NCBI RefSeq assembly: GCF_000332995.1
Contig: NZ_BANS01000014.1
Span: 124,001-188,000 of the forward strand
Length of the DNA: 64,000 nucleotides
Direction of reading: 5' to 3'
DNA from: Gordonia amicalis NBRC 100051 = JCM 11271
GTDB lineage: Bacteria > Actinomycetota > Actinomycetes > Mycobacteriales > Mycobacteriaceae
Below the pieces are notes generated by a model that was not told the origin of the DNA, made no database searches, and worked only from the letters and a program-made list of their open reading frames with translations. A program made the translations under genes and the position numbers. Positions 8,242 through 17,155 of this stretch are shown piece by piece (within the stretch, counting starts at the first letter, position 1; each line of letters starts with the position of its first letter).

Positions 8242-8703
8242 TCAGGGTGCGGCTTTCGGCCGGGCGTGCACATATGCCTCGACGACGGTCCGCATCACCG
8301 GCTTGCCGGCCACGTTGACGAGTTCCGAGGTGGACGTGACGAGCGCCCGGTCGCGGTCGTCGAATTCGACGGCGTCGATGGTCAGCGAACCCGTCAACGT
8401 GTCGCCGGGACGCACCGGCCGCAGGAAGACGACATCGGCAAGACGCTTGCCCGCGATGACCTTCCAGCGATACAGGACCGAGGTGACGGCGAGCTTCTGG
8501 TAGATCGACATCGTGTGCAGTCCGCTCGCGATGAGCCCGCCGTAGGCGCCGGCCTCGGCCGCGTTCTTGTCCGTGTGGAAGTCCTGTGGGTCCCAGGCCC
8601 GCGCGAAGTCGAGCAGTTCTTCTTCGGTCACGTGGTGCGTGCCGAACCGGAAGACCTGTCCGGTCTCGAGGTCGTCGGCCCACAGTCGATCGGGTTCGCT
8701 CAC
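8242..8703 (-). CDS. MaoC-family hydratase/dehydratase
   Basis: 153 residues from a GTG start whose last bases overlap the mycolyltransferase stop (GTGA), so it is coupled to that gene. A single hot-dog fold is indicated by FARAWDPQDFHTDKNAAEAG followed by YGGLIASGLHTMSIYQKL, the MaoC Asp/His hydration motif, and by the closing PVRPGDTLTGSLTIDAVE strand pair. It probably hydrates an enoyl-CoA (R-specific hydratase type), but the substrate is unknown. The steroid cluster lies on the other side of convergent kstR, so a steroid role is only a guess. Confidence 0.8.
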   Translation of the reverse strand: MSEPDRLWADDLETGQVFRFGTHHVTEEELLDFARAWDPQDFHTDKNAAEAGAYGGLIASGLHTMSIYQKLAVTSVLYRWKVIAGKRLADVVFLRPVRPGDTLTGSLTIDAVEFDDRDRALVTSTSELVNVAGKPVMRTVVEAYVHARPKAAP

Positions 8704-9710
8704 TTCAGGTCGTTGGCGATCATCGGCCAGGTGGTCTTGAGGTCGCGCTCCCAGTAACCCCAGGAATGCGTGCCGTCGGGACGGAACAGAACCTTGTGCG
8801 GGACCTTCAGCGCGCGCATGCGCTGCGCCATCTGCTTGGTGCACTCGTTGACCGCGGCTTCGATGACGCCACCGACGACCACCTGGCTGGCAAGCGTGAA
8901 CGGATCCCCGGCGACCAGCGGGGCCTCGAGACGGTCGTACCAGCCGGGAAGTCCGGTGCCACTGGTCATGTAGACCTTGGTTCCGCGCAACTTCGCGGCA
9001 TTGATGTACGGGTCGTTCTTGTGCCAGCCCGCCGAACCGATAGGGCCCCACATGTTGTCGACGTTGCCCATGCCGCGGTCGGCGACGACCATCCGAATGT
9101 ACGTCTGCCCCAGCGGATCACTGGTGCGGGCGCAACCGCTGTAGGCGGCGACCGACTTGTAGAGCCTGGGCGCGGCGATGGCGAGGTTCAGCACCGATGT
9201 ACCGGCCATCGAGATGCCGGCGATCGCGTTCTTCCGCGTGGTGTTGAATTCCTTGTCCACCAACGGGGGAAGTTCTCGGGTCAGGAACGTCGTCCACTTG
9301 TTGCGACCGAGGACCGGGTCGTCACGCTGCCAGTCCGTGTAGTACGAGAACGCACCGCCGATGGGCGTCACCACGTTGACCTGCTTGTCGCGGAAGAACT
9401 TCACGTACTGCGTCTTCGCCGCCCAGGTCGCCGAGTCCTCACCGCCACCGGCCCCGTTGAGGAGGTAGAGCGTCGGACGCGGCTTGGTCCGGTTGTTGGG
9501 GCGCAGAACGTTGACCGGCACCAGTCGGCGCATCGCGGCCGAGTAGACGATCAGCGTCGTCTGCTGGGCCGAATCGTGGATGACGGTGTCGATTCGGGCG
9601 CGATTCGGGTCCGGCGCCGGTGCGGCAAGCGCCGCCGGTGCCCATCCGGTCGCCGCTATCGCGACGGCACACGCGACGACACTCAGTCGCCTCTTCCACG
9701 AGGAACGCAC
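8700..9710 (-). CDS. Secreted mycolyltransferase (antigen 85/esterase D family)
   Basis: 336 residues. Residues 1-30 form a signal peptide (KRR, hydrophobic VVACAVAIAATGWA, ALAA cleavage). The alpha/beta-hydrolase core has LLNGAGGGEDSATW around residue 84, the nucleophile elbow GISMAGTSVL with Ser near 167, and the terminal GTHSWGYWERDL supplying the histidine; all three match antigen 85 proteins, which transfer mycolates to trehalose or arabinogalactan at the cell surface. The GTG start has an AAAGGGG ribosome site. Presence of this enzyme is the best single sign of a mycolate-bearing envelope. Specific acceptor not predictable. Confidence 0.9.
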   Translation of the reverse strand: MRSSWKRRLSVVACAVAIAATGWAPAALAAPAPDPNRARIDTVIHDSAQQTTLIVYSAAMRRLVPVNVLRPNNRTKPRPTLYLLNGAGGGEDSATWAAKTQYVKFFRDKQVNVVTPIGGAFSYYTDWQRDDPVLGRNKWTTFLTRELPPLVDKEFNTTRKNAIAGISMAGTSVLNLAIAAPRLYKSVAAYSGCARTSDPLGQTYIRMVVADRGMGNVDNMWGPIGSAGWHKNDPYINAAKLRGTKVYMTSGTGLPGWYDRLEAPLVAGDPFTLASQVVVGGVIEAAVNECTKQMAQRMRALKVPHKVLFRPDGTHSWGYWERDLKTTWPMIANDLK

Positions 9711-9809
9711 CAGTAGCCCCTTTTGTTAACAGTGTTCTCAGACGTAACAAAGGTAACCGAGATCGGCGGGACGTCCCAAGCGGAGACGGTCGTCGTTAGG
9801 CGTTTGTGA

Positions 9810-10580
9810 TCAGCGCGGCTGGAACCGCTGCGCTCCGTCGAGGCGCACGATCTCCCCGTTGATGTAACCGTTCTCCAGCAGATGCTGCGCCAGCGCCGCG
9901 AATTCGTCGGGGAGACCGAGTCGTTTGGGGTAGGGCACACCCGCGGCGAACTTGGTGAGCGCCTCCTCCCCCATCGATTCCATGATCGGCGTGCGCATCG
10001 TGCCCGGGGCGATGGTGTTCAGGCGCACCGCAACCGAGCCGAGATCGCGCGCACCCGACAGGGTGAGACCCATGACGCCGGCCTTGGCGGCGGCGTAGGC
10101 GGTCTGCCCGATCTGACCCTCGTAACCGGCGATCGAACTGGTCATCACGATCGCACCGCGCTCACCGGACTCCTTGGGCTCGCCGGCCGCGAGCTTCGCC
10201 GCGGTGAGACGCAGGACGTTGTAGGTTCCGGTGAGATACAGGTTGAGGGTCTTGACGAACCCCTTCATCTCTGCGGGCGAACCGTCTCGATTGACGATCC
10301 GCTGTGCCACACCGAAACCGCCGTGCGCGATGACCGCATAACGCAGGACACCGAGTTCGCTCGCCTGCTCGAGCGCGGCGTCCACCGAGCCGTCGTCGAG
10401 CACGTCGGTGCGCGCGTAGACCGCCCGCTCGCCCAGTTCTTCCGCGAGTTCCTTCGCCGGCCGGTCGGCCAGGTCGGCGATCACGACCGACGCACCGGCG
10501 GCATGCAGACGCCGCACCGTCGCCGCGCCGAGTCCACCGGCACCGCCCGTGACCAGTACGACTTCACCCTCAAACGACAT
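9810..10580 (-). CDS. HSD10-like short-chain dehydrogenase (3-hydroxyacyl-CoA type)
   Basis: 256 residues, classical SDR. The Rossmann motif VTGGAGGLGAATVRRL is near residue 10, NAD-type DVLDDGSVDAAL follows, the catalytic Ser is in MTSSIAGYEG and the YxxxK motif is in YAAAKAGVMGLTLSGARDLG. The IAPGTMRTPIMESM and YINGEIVRLDGAQR segments closely follow the HSD17B10/Rv1144 group of 3-hydroxyacyl-CoA or hydroxysteroid dehydrogenases. It lies 61 bases downstream of a crotonase gene on the same strand, a hydratase-dehydrogenase order that fits one beta-oxidation cycle. Confidence 0.82.
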   Translation of the reverse strand: MSFEGEVVLVTGGAGGLGAATVRRLHAAGASVVIADLADRPAKELAEELGERAVYARTDVLDDGSVDAALEQASELGVLRYAVIAHGGFGVAQRIVNRDGSPAEMKGFVKTLNLYLTGTYNVLRLTAAKLAAGEPKESGERGAIVMTSSIAGYEGQIGQTAYAAAKAGVMGLTLSGARDLGSVAVRLNTIAPGTMRTPIMESMGEEALTKFAAGVPYPKRLGLPDEFAALAQHLLENGYINGEIVRLDGAQRFQPR

Positions 10581-10641
10581 CTGTTCTCCTCAAATCGATC
10601 TCATGTGCAGGTTGACAGGAGCAGTTGACTGCGGACGAGGC

Positions 10642-11403
10642 TCAGGCGCCGGTCCATTCGGGCTTGCGCTTCTCCGCGAACGCGCGGGCACCCTCGATCG
10701 CGTCCTTCGAGGTGAATACCGGCGCCAGCAACTCGCCCTGACGGTCCCACTTCTCGTCGTCGCTCCACGATTCCGACTCGGCGATGATCCGCTTGGTGAC
10801 GGCGACGGCCAGCGGGCCGTTCTCGGTGATGCGCTCGGCAAGGGCGAGAGCACCGTCGAGCGCACCGCCCTCATCGGTGAGGACATTGACGAAGCCCCAG
10901 TCCGCGGCCTGCTCGGCGGTGAAGTTGTCGCCGGTGAGCGCCAGTTCGAGAGCCTTCTGGTAGGGAATCTTCCTGGGCAGGCGCAGAAGTCCGCCGGCGC
11001 CCGCGACGAGGCCGCGCTTGACCTCCGGAATGCCGAACTTCGCCGACTTCGACGCGACGACGAGGTCGGTGGCGAGAACGAGTTCGGTTCCGCCTGCGAG
11101 GGCGAATCCCTCGACGGCCGCGATGACGGGCTTGGCCGGCGGCTTCTGGGTGAAGCCCAGACCACGTCCCGCGATGGCCACCGACTCGCCCGCCGCGAAG
11201 GCCTTGAGATCCATTCCGGCACAGAAGTTCCCACCCGCGCCGGTCAGAATGGCGACCGACAGCTCCGGACTGTCGTCGAGTTCGTCCATCGCATCGGCGA
11301 GCGACTGACTCACCTCGTGGTTGATCGCGTTCCGCGCCTGCGGCCGGTTGATCGTGATGACGAGGATGCGCCCCCGGCGCTCCACGAGAACTGCGTCGGA
11401 CAT
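10642..11403 (-). CDS. Enoyl-CoA hydratase/isomerase (crotonase)
   Basis: 253 residues, normal crotonase length. The oxyanion-hole elements are GAGGNFCAGMDLKAFAAGE near residue 57 and AAVEGFALAGGTELVLATDL near 100. The second active-site segment is FGIPEVKRGLVAGAGGLLRL, with one acidic residue in the PEVKRG helix. The protein ends AFAEKRKPEWTGA, as many actinobacterial EchA proteins do. It probably works with the downstream SDR. The paralogue number cannot be assigned. Confidence 0.85.
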   Translation of the reverse strand: MSDAVLVERRGRILVITINRPQARNAINHEVSQSLADAMDELDDSPELSVAILTGAGGNFCAGMDLKAFAAGESVAIAGRGLGFTQKPPAKPVIAAVEGFALAGGTELVLATDLVVASKSAKFGIPEVKRGLVAGAGGLLRLPRKIPYQKALELALTGDNFTAEQAADWGFVNVLTDEGGALDGALALAERITENGPLAVAVTKRIIAESESWSDDEKWDRQGELLAPVFTSKDAIEGARAFAEKRKPEWTGA

Positions 11404-11586
11404 TGTCGCTGACCCCTCACCGATTCAACGATCGCTGCGAACGCGCTCACGCGGATTCGGGCGGCGTCGGCCGCAGCTCACGAGTGATCGTAATCAGAAA
11501 GAGGCCGCCCAATGGGCGAAATGAACGAACTGAGTTAGACAAGTGTCGTCGAGGTGGCCTGCCGCCGGTCGAACGAACTCAGCCGC

Positions 11587-11654
11587 AAATCCACCCTTTT
11601 TCGGCATTTCCACCATCCGCGAAAGGGGTGGAAATGCCGAAAAGTGGTGGGTTT
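11587..11654. repeat. Long inverted repeat / terminator-like hairpin
   Basis: A perfect 17-base stem (TTTTCGGCATTTCCACC at 11598-11614 against its complement at 11627-11643) encloses a 12-base loop. It is extended outwards by a further CCACC/GGTGG pair and an AAA/TTT pair. The element sits just past the 3' end of the minus-strand crotonase at 11662-12726 and far upstream of the next gene. It could terminate transcription from either side although no long T-run follows, or be a dispersed palindromic repeat. Confidence 0.7.
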
Positions 11655-11661
11655 GTGGAGC

Positions 11662-12726
11662 TCAGGAACCGATCTCGTCGACCAACCCCCACGCCAGAGC
11701 CTGCGCGGCATCGATCTCGACGCCGGTCACGAACAGGTGCAGGGCGCGCCAGCGTCCGATGCGCCGGGGAACGCTGACGGTGCCGCCGGCTCCCGGGATG
11801 AGGCCCATCGACACCTCGGGCAGACGGATACGGGTGTCCGGCGCGGCGACGACGCGGCCTGCGAAGGCGGGAATCTCGATGCCGGCGCCCACACAGTGAC
11901 CGTGCAGCCGGACCTCGACGCGGTCGGCGAGGGCGGCCACCAGTCGACCTGCTCCCCCGCGGGTGCGGATCAGGTGGGCCGTCGTCGCGTCGGGCATGTG
12001 TCCGAACTCGTCGAGGTCGCCGCCCGCACAGAACGAGCTGCCCGCACCGTCGACGAGGACGTGGCCGATCGAGTCGTCGAGTACTGCGAGACGCAGCGCC
12101 TCGACGAGTGCGTCGCGAAGCGCGGTGCCGTAGGCGTTGCGGCGTTCGGGCCGGTTGAGGGTGATACGCAGGGTGTCACCGTCGCGGTCGAGCAGCACCG
12201 CGTCGACGGCGGGCGGCGGAAGCGGGCGCCCCTTCGCGCGACGCTCCTGCAGCCAGCGGCCGAACTCGTCGCCGCCCTGCAGTGTCGAGTAACCCAGGGA
12301 TTCGACATCGATGGCAGGGACGGGATCGAGCGGTTCGGCGGCGCGCACCACCTGCGCGGCGACGAGCGAGGCCTGAGGACATCGTGAGACCGCGTCGGTG
12401 AAGTTCCGGATTGCCGCCTCGACGTCGTCGACGCCGATCACCGCGCGATGGTCGGCGCCGTGTGGGCCATACGTGAGATCGAGGCCGTCCAGCAGAGGGA
12501 ACAGTTCGTCGTCGATCATCCTGGTGGACGTCCCCACCAGGATGACGTCCGATGCCGAGGCACGGTCGGCCGCCCGGACCAGGTCGGCGTCGGTCACGCC
12601 GTCCACGGTGTCGAGGTCCACCAGCGCGACCGGCGACACGACGGCGGCACCGTCCCCGAGCAGGTCCCCACCTCCGATGACCGGTGCTGCGGCCAGGTCG
12701 GCGATCGAGATACGACGAGTCTGCAT
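11662..12726 (-). CDS. Crotonase-family protein with N-terminal extension
   Basis: 354 residues, about 100 longer than a simple enoyl-CoA hydratase. The crotonase core begins near residue 175 (DAVLLDRDGDTLRITLNRPE) with oxyanion segments GAGSSFCAGGDLDEFGHM and GHCVGAGIEIPAFAGRVVAA, and the active-site RLPEVSMGLIPGAGGTVSV. It is short at the C-terminus, ending at WGLVDEIGS without the final helices. The N-terminal 170 residues are an Ala/Asp-rich domain ending in VESLGYSTLQGGDEFGRWL, of unknown function. The gene is divergent from the CoA-transferase at 12774 with a 47-base gap, so the three genes here probably share regulation. Its reaction (hydratase, isomerase, hydrolase) is undetermined. 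Confidence 0.75.
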   Translation of the reverse strand: MQTRRISIADLAAAPVIGGGDLLGDGAAVVSPVALVDLDTVDGVTDADLVRAADRASASDVILVGTSTRMIDDELFPLLDGLDLTYGPHGADHRAVIGVDDVEAAIRNFTDAVSRCPQASLVAAQVVRAAEPLDPVPAIDVESLGYSTLQGGDEFGRWLQERRAKGRPLPPPAVDAVLLDRDGDTLRITLNRPERRNAYGTALRDALVEALRLAVLDDSIGHVLVDGAGSSFCAGGDLDEFGHMPDATTAHLIRTRGGAGRLVAALADRVEVRLHGHCVGAGIEIPAFAGRVVAAPDTRIRLPEVSMGLIPGAGGTVSVPRRIGRWRALHLFVTGVEIDAAQALAWGLVDEIGS

Positions 12727-12773
12727 GGCGGTGAACCTCCTGAGCTTTACGTGCGGACGGTAGCATTTCGCCC

Positions 12774-14015
12774 GTGTCCAGCCATGCGTCCCATGATCCG
12801 GTGCGCGACTGGGCCGCCAGCGGCATCCCGCATCTCACCGGCCGATCCGACGGTCCGCCTCTCATCCCGCCGGGTCGGGCAGCGACACTCGCGCGTGAAC
12901 TCGGCGACTGGATTCGGGAGGCGAGCAACGGCGCCGCCGACATCGACGGCGCTACCCTGCTCGCCGAGCGCGCCGCACTGACCGGGCACTCTCGGCACGG
13001 CGATCTCACCCCGGGCGGATCAGGGCGCCTCCTGCCCGCCGACGACGGTTGGGTCGCGGTGAGTTCCGCCCGCCCCGACGACCCACTACTGCTGGGTGCG
13101 CTGATCGGACGCGAGGTGACCGAGGACAGCGTCTGGCCGGCGGTCGCCGAGTGGACATCCCAGCACACCCGAGCGGATTTCGACACACGCGCCACCCTGT
13201 TGGGGATCGCCGGCGGCGGTGTCGCTCACGGCGACGAGATCGCCGGCCAGGCACGTGACGCGTTGCGTCCGAATGGTATTCCGCGTTCGGTCGACGGCCT
13301 GCTCGTCGTCGACTTCAGTGCCCTGTGGGCCGGCCCGCTGTGCGCACACCTGCTGGGTCTCGCCGGGGCACGAGTGGTGAAGATCGAGACACCGCAACGT
13401 CCGGACGGCGCACGGCGCGGAGACCAGGACTTCTACCGGTTGCTGCATGGAGGGCACGCGTCGGTCGTCCTCGATCCGACGCTCCACGTCGAACGCGGCG
13501 CGCTGAAACGAATCGTCGCGGCCGCCGACATCGTGATCGAAGCGTCCCGACCACGGGCTTTGCGCGGATTCGGCCTGCGCGCCGAGGATTTCGTCGCCTC
13601 CGGAACCACCTGGATCTCCATCACCGCCGCCGGGCGCGACTCCGACCGCATCGGCTTCGGCGACGACGTCGCCGCGTCGGCGGGGCTGGTCACCGAAGAC
13701 GACGCGGGCCTGATGTTCGTGGGCGACGCGATCGCCGACCCGCTGTCCGGGCTGACCGCCGCCGCGCTCGCGATGTGTGAACCCGGTCCCGGTCGCGGCG
13801 CACTGTGGGACCTGTCGATGCGCGCCACGGTCGCGTCGACCCTCGGCGGACCACCGCCGCCACCCGCGTACCGCGACGGCGATCAGTGGGTCGTCGACAC
13901 CGATTCCGGCACAGTCCCACTCGATCCGCCCCGGGCACGGGCCGGTTCCGCCGACACCGCACCGTCGGGACGGGACACGAACTCGGTGCTCGCCGGACTG
14001 GGGATCATCCGGTGA
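12774..14015 (+). CDS. CaiB/BaiF (family III) CoA-transferase, apparently permuted
   Basis: 413 residues from a GTG. The family III N-terminal signature (VDGLLVVDFSALWAGPLCAH then GLAGARVVKIETP) does not come until about residue 178. The catalytic-aspartate block VGDAIADPLSGLTAAAL puts Asp at about residue 322, and the end GRDTNSVLAGLGIIR resembles the usual C-terminus. Residues 1-175 (DGWVAVSSARPDDPLLLGAL, AEWTSQHTRADFDTRATLLG) resemble the small domain that normally lies in the middle of such proteins. It is coupled to the amidohydrolase by GTGA overlap. Probable role: moving CoA between two acids; substrates unknown. Confidence 0.78.
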   Translation: MSSHASHDPVRDWAASGIPHLTGRSDGPPLIPPGRAATLARELGDWIREASNGAADIDGATLLAERAALTGHSRHGDLTPGGSGRLLPADDGWVAVSSARPDDPLLLGALIGREVTEDSVWPAVAEWTSQHTRADFDTRATLLGIAGGGVAHGDEIAGQARDALRPNGIPRSVDGLLVVDFSALWAGPLCAHLLGLAGARVVKIETPQRPDGARRGDQDFYRLLHGGHASVVLDPTLHVERGALKRIVAAADIVIEASRPRALRGFGLRAEDFVASGTTWISITAAGRDSDRIGFGDDVAASAGLVTEDDAGLMFVGDAIADPLSGLTAAALAMCEPGPGRGALWDLSMRATVASTLGGPPPPPAYRDGDQWVVDTDSGTVPLDPPRARAGSADTAPSGRDTNSVLAGLGIIR

Positions 14016-15427
14016 GCGCGACACTGTTCCGCCGTGTGACCCTCTCCGCGGGAGTCCGCGACGTCGCCGTCGACCACGGTGTGATCACGGCGGTCGGCGT
14101 GGATCTCGCAGGCGGCGCGACCAGAGGATTCGAGATCATCGACGGCGACGGCGGAGCGCTCATCCCCGGCCTTCACGACCATCACATCCACCTCCACGCG
14201 CTCGCGGCGGCCTCCGCGTCGGTGCAGTGCGGTCCGCCGCTGGTGACGAGCTCCGACGATCTCGCCGCCACCTTGGACCGCGCCCCCGATCTCGACCCCG
14301 CTGGCTGGGTCCGAGGCGTCGGATACGTGGAAACCGTTGCCGGGCTGCTGGATTGTGCCACCCTCGATCGGCTCCACTCCCGCCGACCGGTCCGCATCCA
14401 GCACCGCAGCGGCGCGGTGTGGTTCCTCAACACCGCCGCGGCCGAGGCCGTCGGGTTGCGGACCGCCGAACATCCCGGTGTCGAACGGGACGACTCCGGC
14501 GCACCGACCGGACGCGTGTGGCGCGCCGACGACTGGCTTCGTGAGCGGATGGGCCACTCCCGGCCACCCGACCTGTCGCAGGTCGGTTCCGAACTGGCCC
14601 GACTCGGCATCACCGGCGTCACCGACGCCACGCCGGAACTGTCGACGGAGTCCCTCGACGCACTGGTCTCATCGCATGTGAACGGGGCTGTGCCACAACG
14701 ACTTCATCTACTGGGAGTCCCACTCGATACGACACCCGACCTCCCATCGACGGTGACCGTCGGCCCGTTCAAGATCGTTCTGGCCGATTCCGACCTCCCC
14801 GACTTCCCAAGCCTGTGCGAGCGGATCCGCGCCGCGCATTCGCGGGGACGCGGGGTCGCCGCGCACTGCGTGACCCGGGAAGCCCTCCTGCTGCTGCTCG
14901 CCGCCTTCGACGAGGTCGGCCGTCGGCCGGACGATCGGATCGAACACGGTGCGATCATCGCCGCCGAGACCGTCGACGAGTTGAGCCACACGCAGATCGC
15001 CGTCGTCACCCAACCGGGATTCATCGCGGCACGCGGTGACGACTATCTGGATCGCCTCGACGCCTCGGACGTCCCCGACCTCTACCGGTGCGCATCCCTC
15101 CTCGAACGCGGTGTGCCGCTTGCGATGTCGAGTGACGCACCGTACGGCCCCGTCGACCCGTGGGAAGTGATCGCCGCGGCCGCAGACCGTCTCGCCCCGG
15201 ACGGCCGCACGGTCGGTGCCGACGAGAAGCTCGACCGCGTGACGGCGTTGGATCGTTACCTGACGCCGCTGAGCGCCTTGGGCGCAGCGCCACGAACGGT
15301 CCGCACCGGCGAACCGGCCGACCTCGTCCTGCTCGACGACACGCTCGAGTCAGCACTGCGGTCCGGCCGGGAGGCGTTGCACTGCACGATGATCCGCGGA
15401 CGCATCGTCTACCGGCGTGAGGGATGA
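14012..15427 (+). CDS. Amidohydrolase family 3 (YtcJ-like) metal-dependent hydrolase
   Basis: The GTG at 14012 overlaps the CoA-transferase stop (GTGA), giving 471 residues. The metal motif HDHHIHLHALAAA follows the N-terminal beta sandwich (ALIPGLHDHHIHLHA), GVAAHC supplies another His, DDRIEHGAII a further His, and AMSSDAPYGPVDPWEVI the conserved Asp. The C-terminus closes with GEPADLVLLDDTL and IVYRREG, the usual second half of the sandwich. Enzymes of this branch hydrolyse amides, carbamates or formyl groups on small molecules. Its coupling to a CoA-transferase and to a crotonase suggests catabolism of one compound, perhaps a cyclic amide or lactone, but this is inference. Confidence 0.82.
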   Translation: MSATLFRRVTLSAGVRDVAVDHGVITAVGVDLAGGATRGFEIIDGDGGALIPGLHDHHIHLHALAAASASVQCGPPLVTSSDDLAATLDRAPDLDPAGWVRGVGYVETVAGLLDCATLDRLHSRRPVRIQHRSGAVWFLNTAAAEAVGLRTAEHPGVERDDSGAPTGRVWRADDWLRERMGHSRPPDLSQVGSELARLGITGVTDATPELSTESLDALVSSHVNGAVPQRLHLLGVPLDTTPDLPSTVTVGPFKIVLADSDLPDFPSLCERIRAAHSRGRGVAAHCVTREALLLLLAAFDEVGRRPDDRIEHGAIIAAETVDELSHTQIAVVTQPGFIAARGDDYLDRLDASDVPDLYRCASLLERGVPLAMSSDAPYGPVDPWEVIAAAADRLAPDGRTVGADEKLDRVTALDRYLTPLSALGAAPRTVRTGEPADLVLLDDTLESALRSGREALHCTMIRGRIVYRREG

Positions 15428-15435
15428 TCCGGCAG

Positions 15436-16128
15436 TCAGCCGACGCCGGGCACCGGAACCTGTGCGCCCGTCACCGCGGCGGACGCGTCGGACACCAGGA
15501 AGGCGACGGTCTCGGCGATCGTCTGCGGCGACACCCAACCCTTGCGCGAGGAGTCCGGCTGGCTATCCCGGTTACCCGGGGTGTCGATCACCGACGGCAG
15601 GATCGCGTTGGCCCGGATGGCGTCGTCCTTGTACTCGGCGGCGAGGGCACTGATGAACGCCCAGACGGCGGCCTTGGAGGTGATGTAACCCGCAGCACCG
15701 GAGAACGGCGCGAACGCGGCCTTCGCCGACACTCCCACGATCGATCCGCCACCCGCCTCGATCAGCTTCGGGATCGCCGCCGCGGACAGCAGATACAGCG
15801 GCCGCAGATTGAGGCGGAGCAGCCGCTCGAACTCCTCGACCGGCGTCGCGTCCACGCGCTCCCCCATCGCGAACCCGCCGACCAGGTTGACCACCGCGGT
15901 CACCGGCGCCGAGGACTCCCCCGCCGCGGTCGCGACGACCTCTGCCACCGACGACTCGTCGAACAGATCGGCACGGAGGGTGACGAGCCGATCGGACTCG
16001 GGAAGCCGCGACATCTCCTCTTCGACGACCCACGGCACCACCACTCGCCAACCGTCGTCGAGCAGCTTCGTCGTGACGGCGGAACCGAGTCCGCCCGTGC
16101 CGCCCGACACGATCACCGTTTGTGCCAT
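15436..16128 (-). CDS. Short-chain dehydrogenase/reductase
   Basis: 230 residues, an SDR. The cofactor motif VSGGTGGLGSAVTTKL begins near residue 7. VVNLVGGFAMGERVDATPVE replaces the common NNAG with NLVG, the catalytic Ser lies in SIVGVSAKAAFAPF, and YITSKAAVWAFISALAAEY holds the Tyr/Lys pair. It is convergent with the amidohydrolase (8-base gap), so not in its operon. The substrate is unknown. Confidence 0.82.
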   Translation of the reverse strand: MAQTVIVSGGTGGLGSAVTTKLLDDGWRVVVPWVVEEEMSRLPESDRLVTLRADLFDESSVAEVVATAAGESSAPVTAVVNLVGGFAMGERVDATPVEEFERLLRLNLRPLYLLSAAAIPKLIEAGGGSIVGVSAKAAFAPFSGAAGYITSKAAVWAFISALAAEYKDDAIRANAILPSVIDTPGNRDSQPDSSRKGWVSPQTIAETVAFLVSDASAAVTGAQVPVPGVG

Positions 16129-16233
16129 CGCCAGTCCGTCCTTGTCTCTCGCACTTCGTTCGACATCGGCGACACTATCGCAGGTGTCTGAATGTGTGCA
16201 TTCATCTCACCCTATGCGTGAGAGGCTGTGTCG

Positions 16234-17130
16234 ATGAGCACGAACGTCACCTCCGAGGCCCCGGAGTGGTTCCGCGCGGCCGTCGCGACGAAGCCCGAGC
16301 ACTCGTCGGTCACCGTCCATGGTGCGCGCATCGCCTACCGCTGTTGGGGTGAACCCGGCTCGCCCGGCCTCCTCCTGGTCCACGGCGGTGCGGCTCACGC
16401 CGGCTGGTGGGACCACATCGCGCCGCGGTATGCGGGAGAACGTCGCGTCGTCGCCCTCGATCTGTCGGGCCACGGCGACAGCGACTGGCGCGACTCCTAC
16501 ACCCTGGACAACTGGGCCGACGAGGTCACCGCCGTCGCCGAGGCCGCACAGGCGGGCGACCACGCGGTCCTCGTGGGACACAGCCTCGGCGGCCTCGTCG
16601 GCATCCGGACGTCGATCGCCCACCCCGACCTGATCACCGACCTCGTGCTCGTCGACTCGCGCGTCCTCGACGCCGAGATGCTGGACGAGATCCAGCGCGA
16701 CCAGCCCGAGGGAGGCATCCCTCGACGCAGCAAGCACTATCCCTCGCTCGACGCAGCGCTCGAACGGTTCCGCCTCGTGCCCGACCACGCGAGCCTCGAC
16801 TACGCCAAGGACCATGTCGCCCGGCAGTCCGTCGTCCGCGACGACGACGGGTGGCGGTGGAAGTTCGACCGCGGGTTCGCCGACGATCTGACGGATCTCC
16901 CGCCGCGGCCGCCGAGCGCCTGCCGCCTCAGCGTCGTCCACGGCGAGCACGGTGTCGTGACGGCGGCGATGATCGACATCGTCACCTCCGAGCTCGATGA
17001 ACCGGCGCGCGTGGTCGAGTTCCCCGGCGCCGGTCATCACATCCCCCTCGAACAACCGCTGGCCCTGATGGACGTCATCGACGACGTTCTCCGCGAGCAC
17101 TCGGCGCGGGTGGGGCTCGGGCCGGGGTGA
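16234..17130 (+). CDS. Alpha/beta hydrolase
   Basis: 298 residues from ATG 16234, which has GAGAGG at good spacing; a GTG six bases upstream is less likely. Classical serine hydrolase: the oxyanion segment LLLVHGGAAHAGWWDHIAP is near residue 48, VVALDLSGHGDSDWRDSY follows, the nucleophile elbow is VLVGHSLGGLVGIR, and the terminal His is in FPGAGHHIPLEQPLALM. The layout recalls C-C bond hydrolases and epoxide hydrolases, but the exact reaction cannot be called. It ends 25 bases before the MFS gene on the same strand, so the two may be co-transcribed. Confidence 0.85.
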   Translation: MSTNVTSEAPEWFRAAVATKPEHSSVTVHGARIAYRCWGEPGSPGLLLVHGGAAHAGWWDHIAPRYAGERRVVALDLSGHGDSDWRDSYTLDNWADEVTAVAEAAQAGDHAVLVGHSLGGLVGIRTSIAHPDLITDLVLVDSRVLDAEMLDEIQRDQPEGGIPRRSKHYPSLDAALERFRLVPDHASLDYAKDHVARQSVVRDDDGWRWKFDRGFADDLTDLPPRPPSACRLSVVHGEHGVVTAAMIDIVTSELDEPARVVEFPGAGHHIPLEQPLALMDVIDDVLREHSARVGLGPG

Positions 17131-17155
17131 TGCCCCGCGCCTAGCATGGACGTCG

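Noticed and set aside
9722-9740. AAC-AGT-GTT upstream of the mycolyltransferase as a KstR half-site pair
   Set aside because: Spacer is three bases, not two, and outer bases do not fit.
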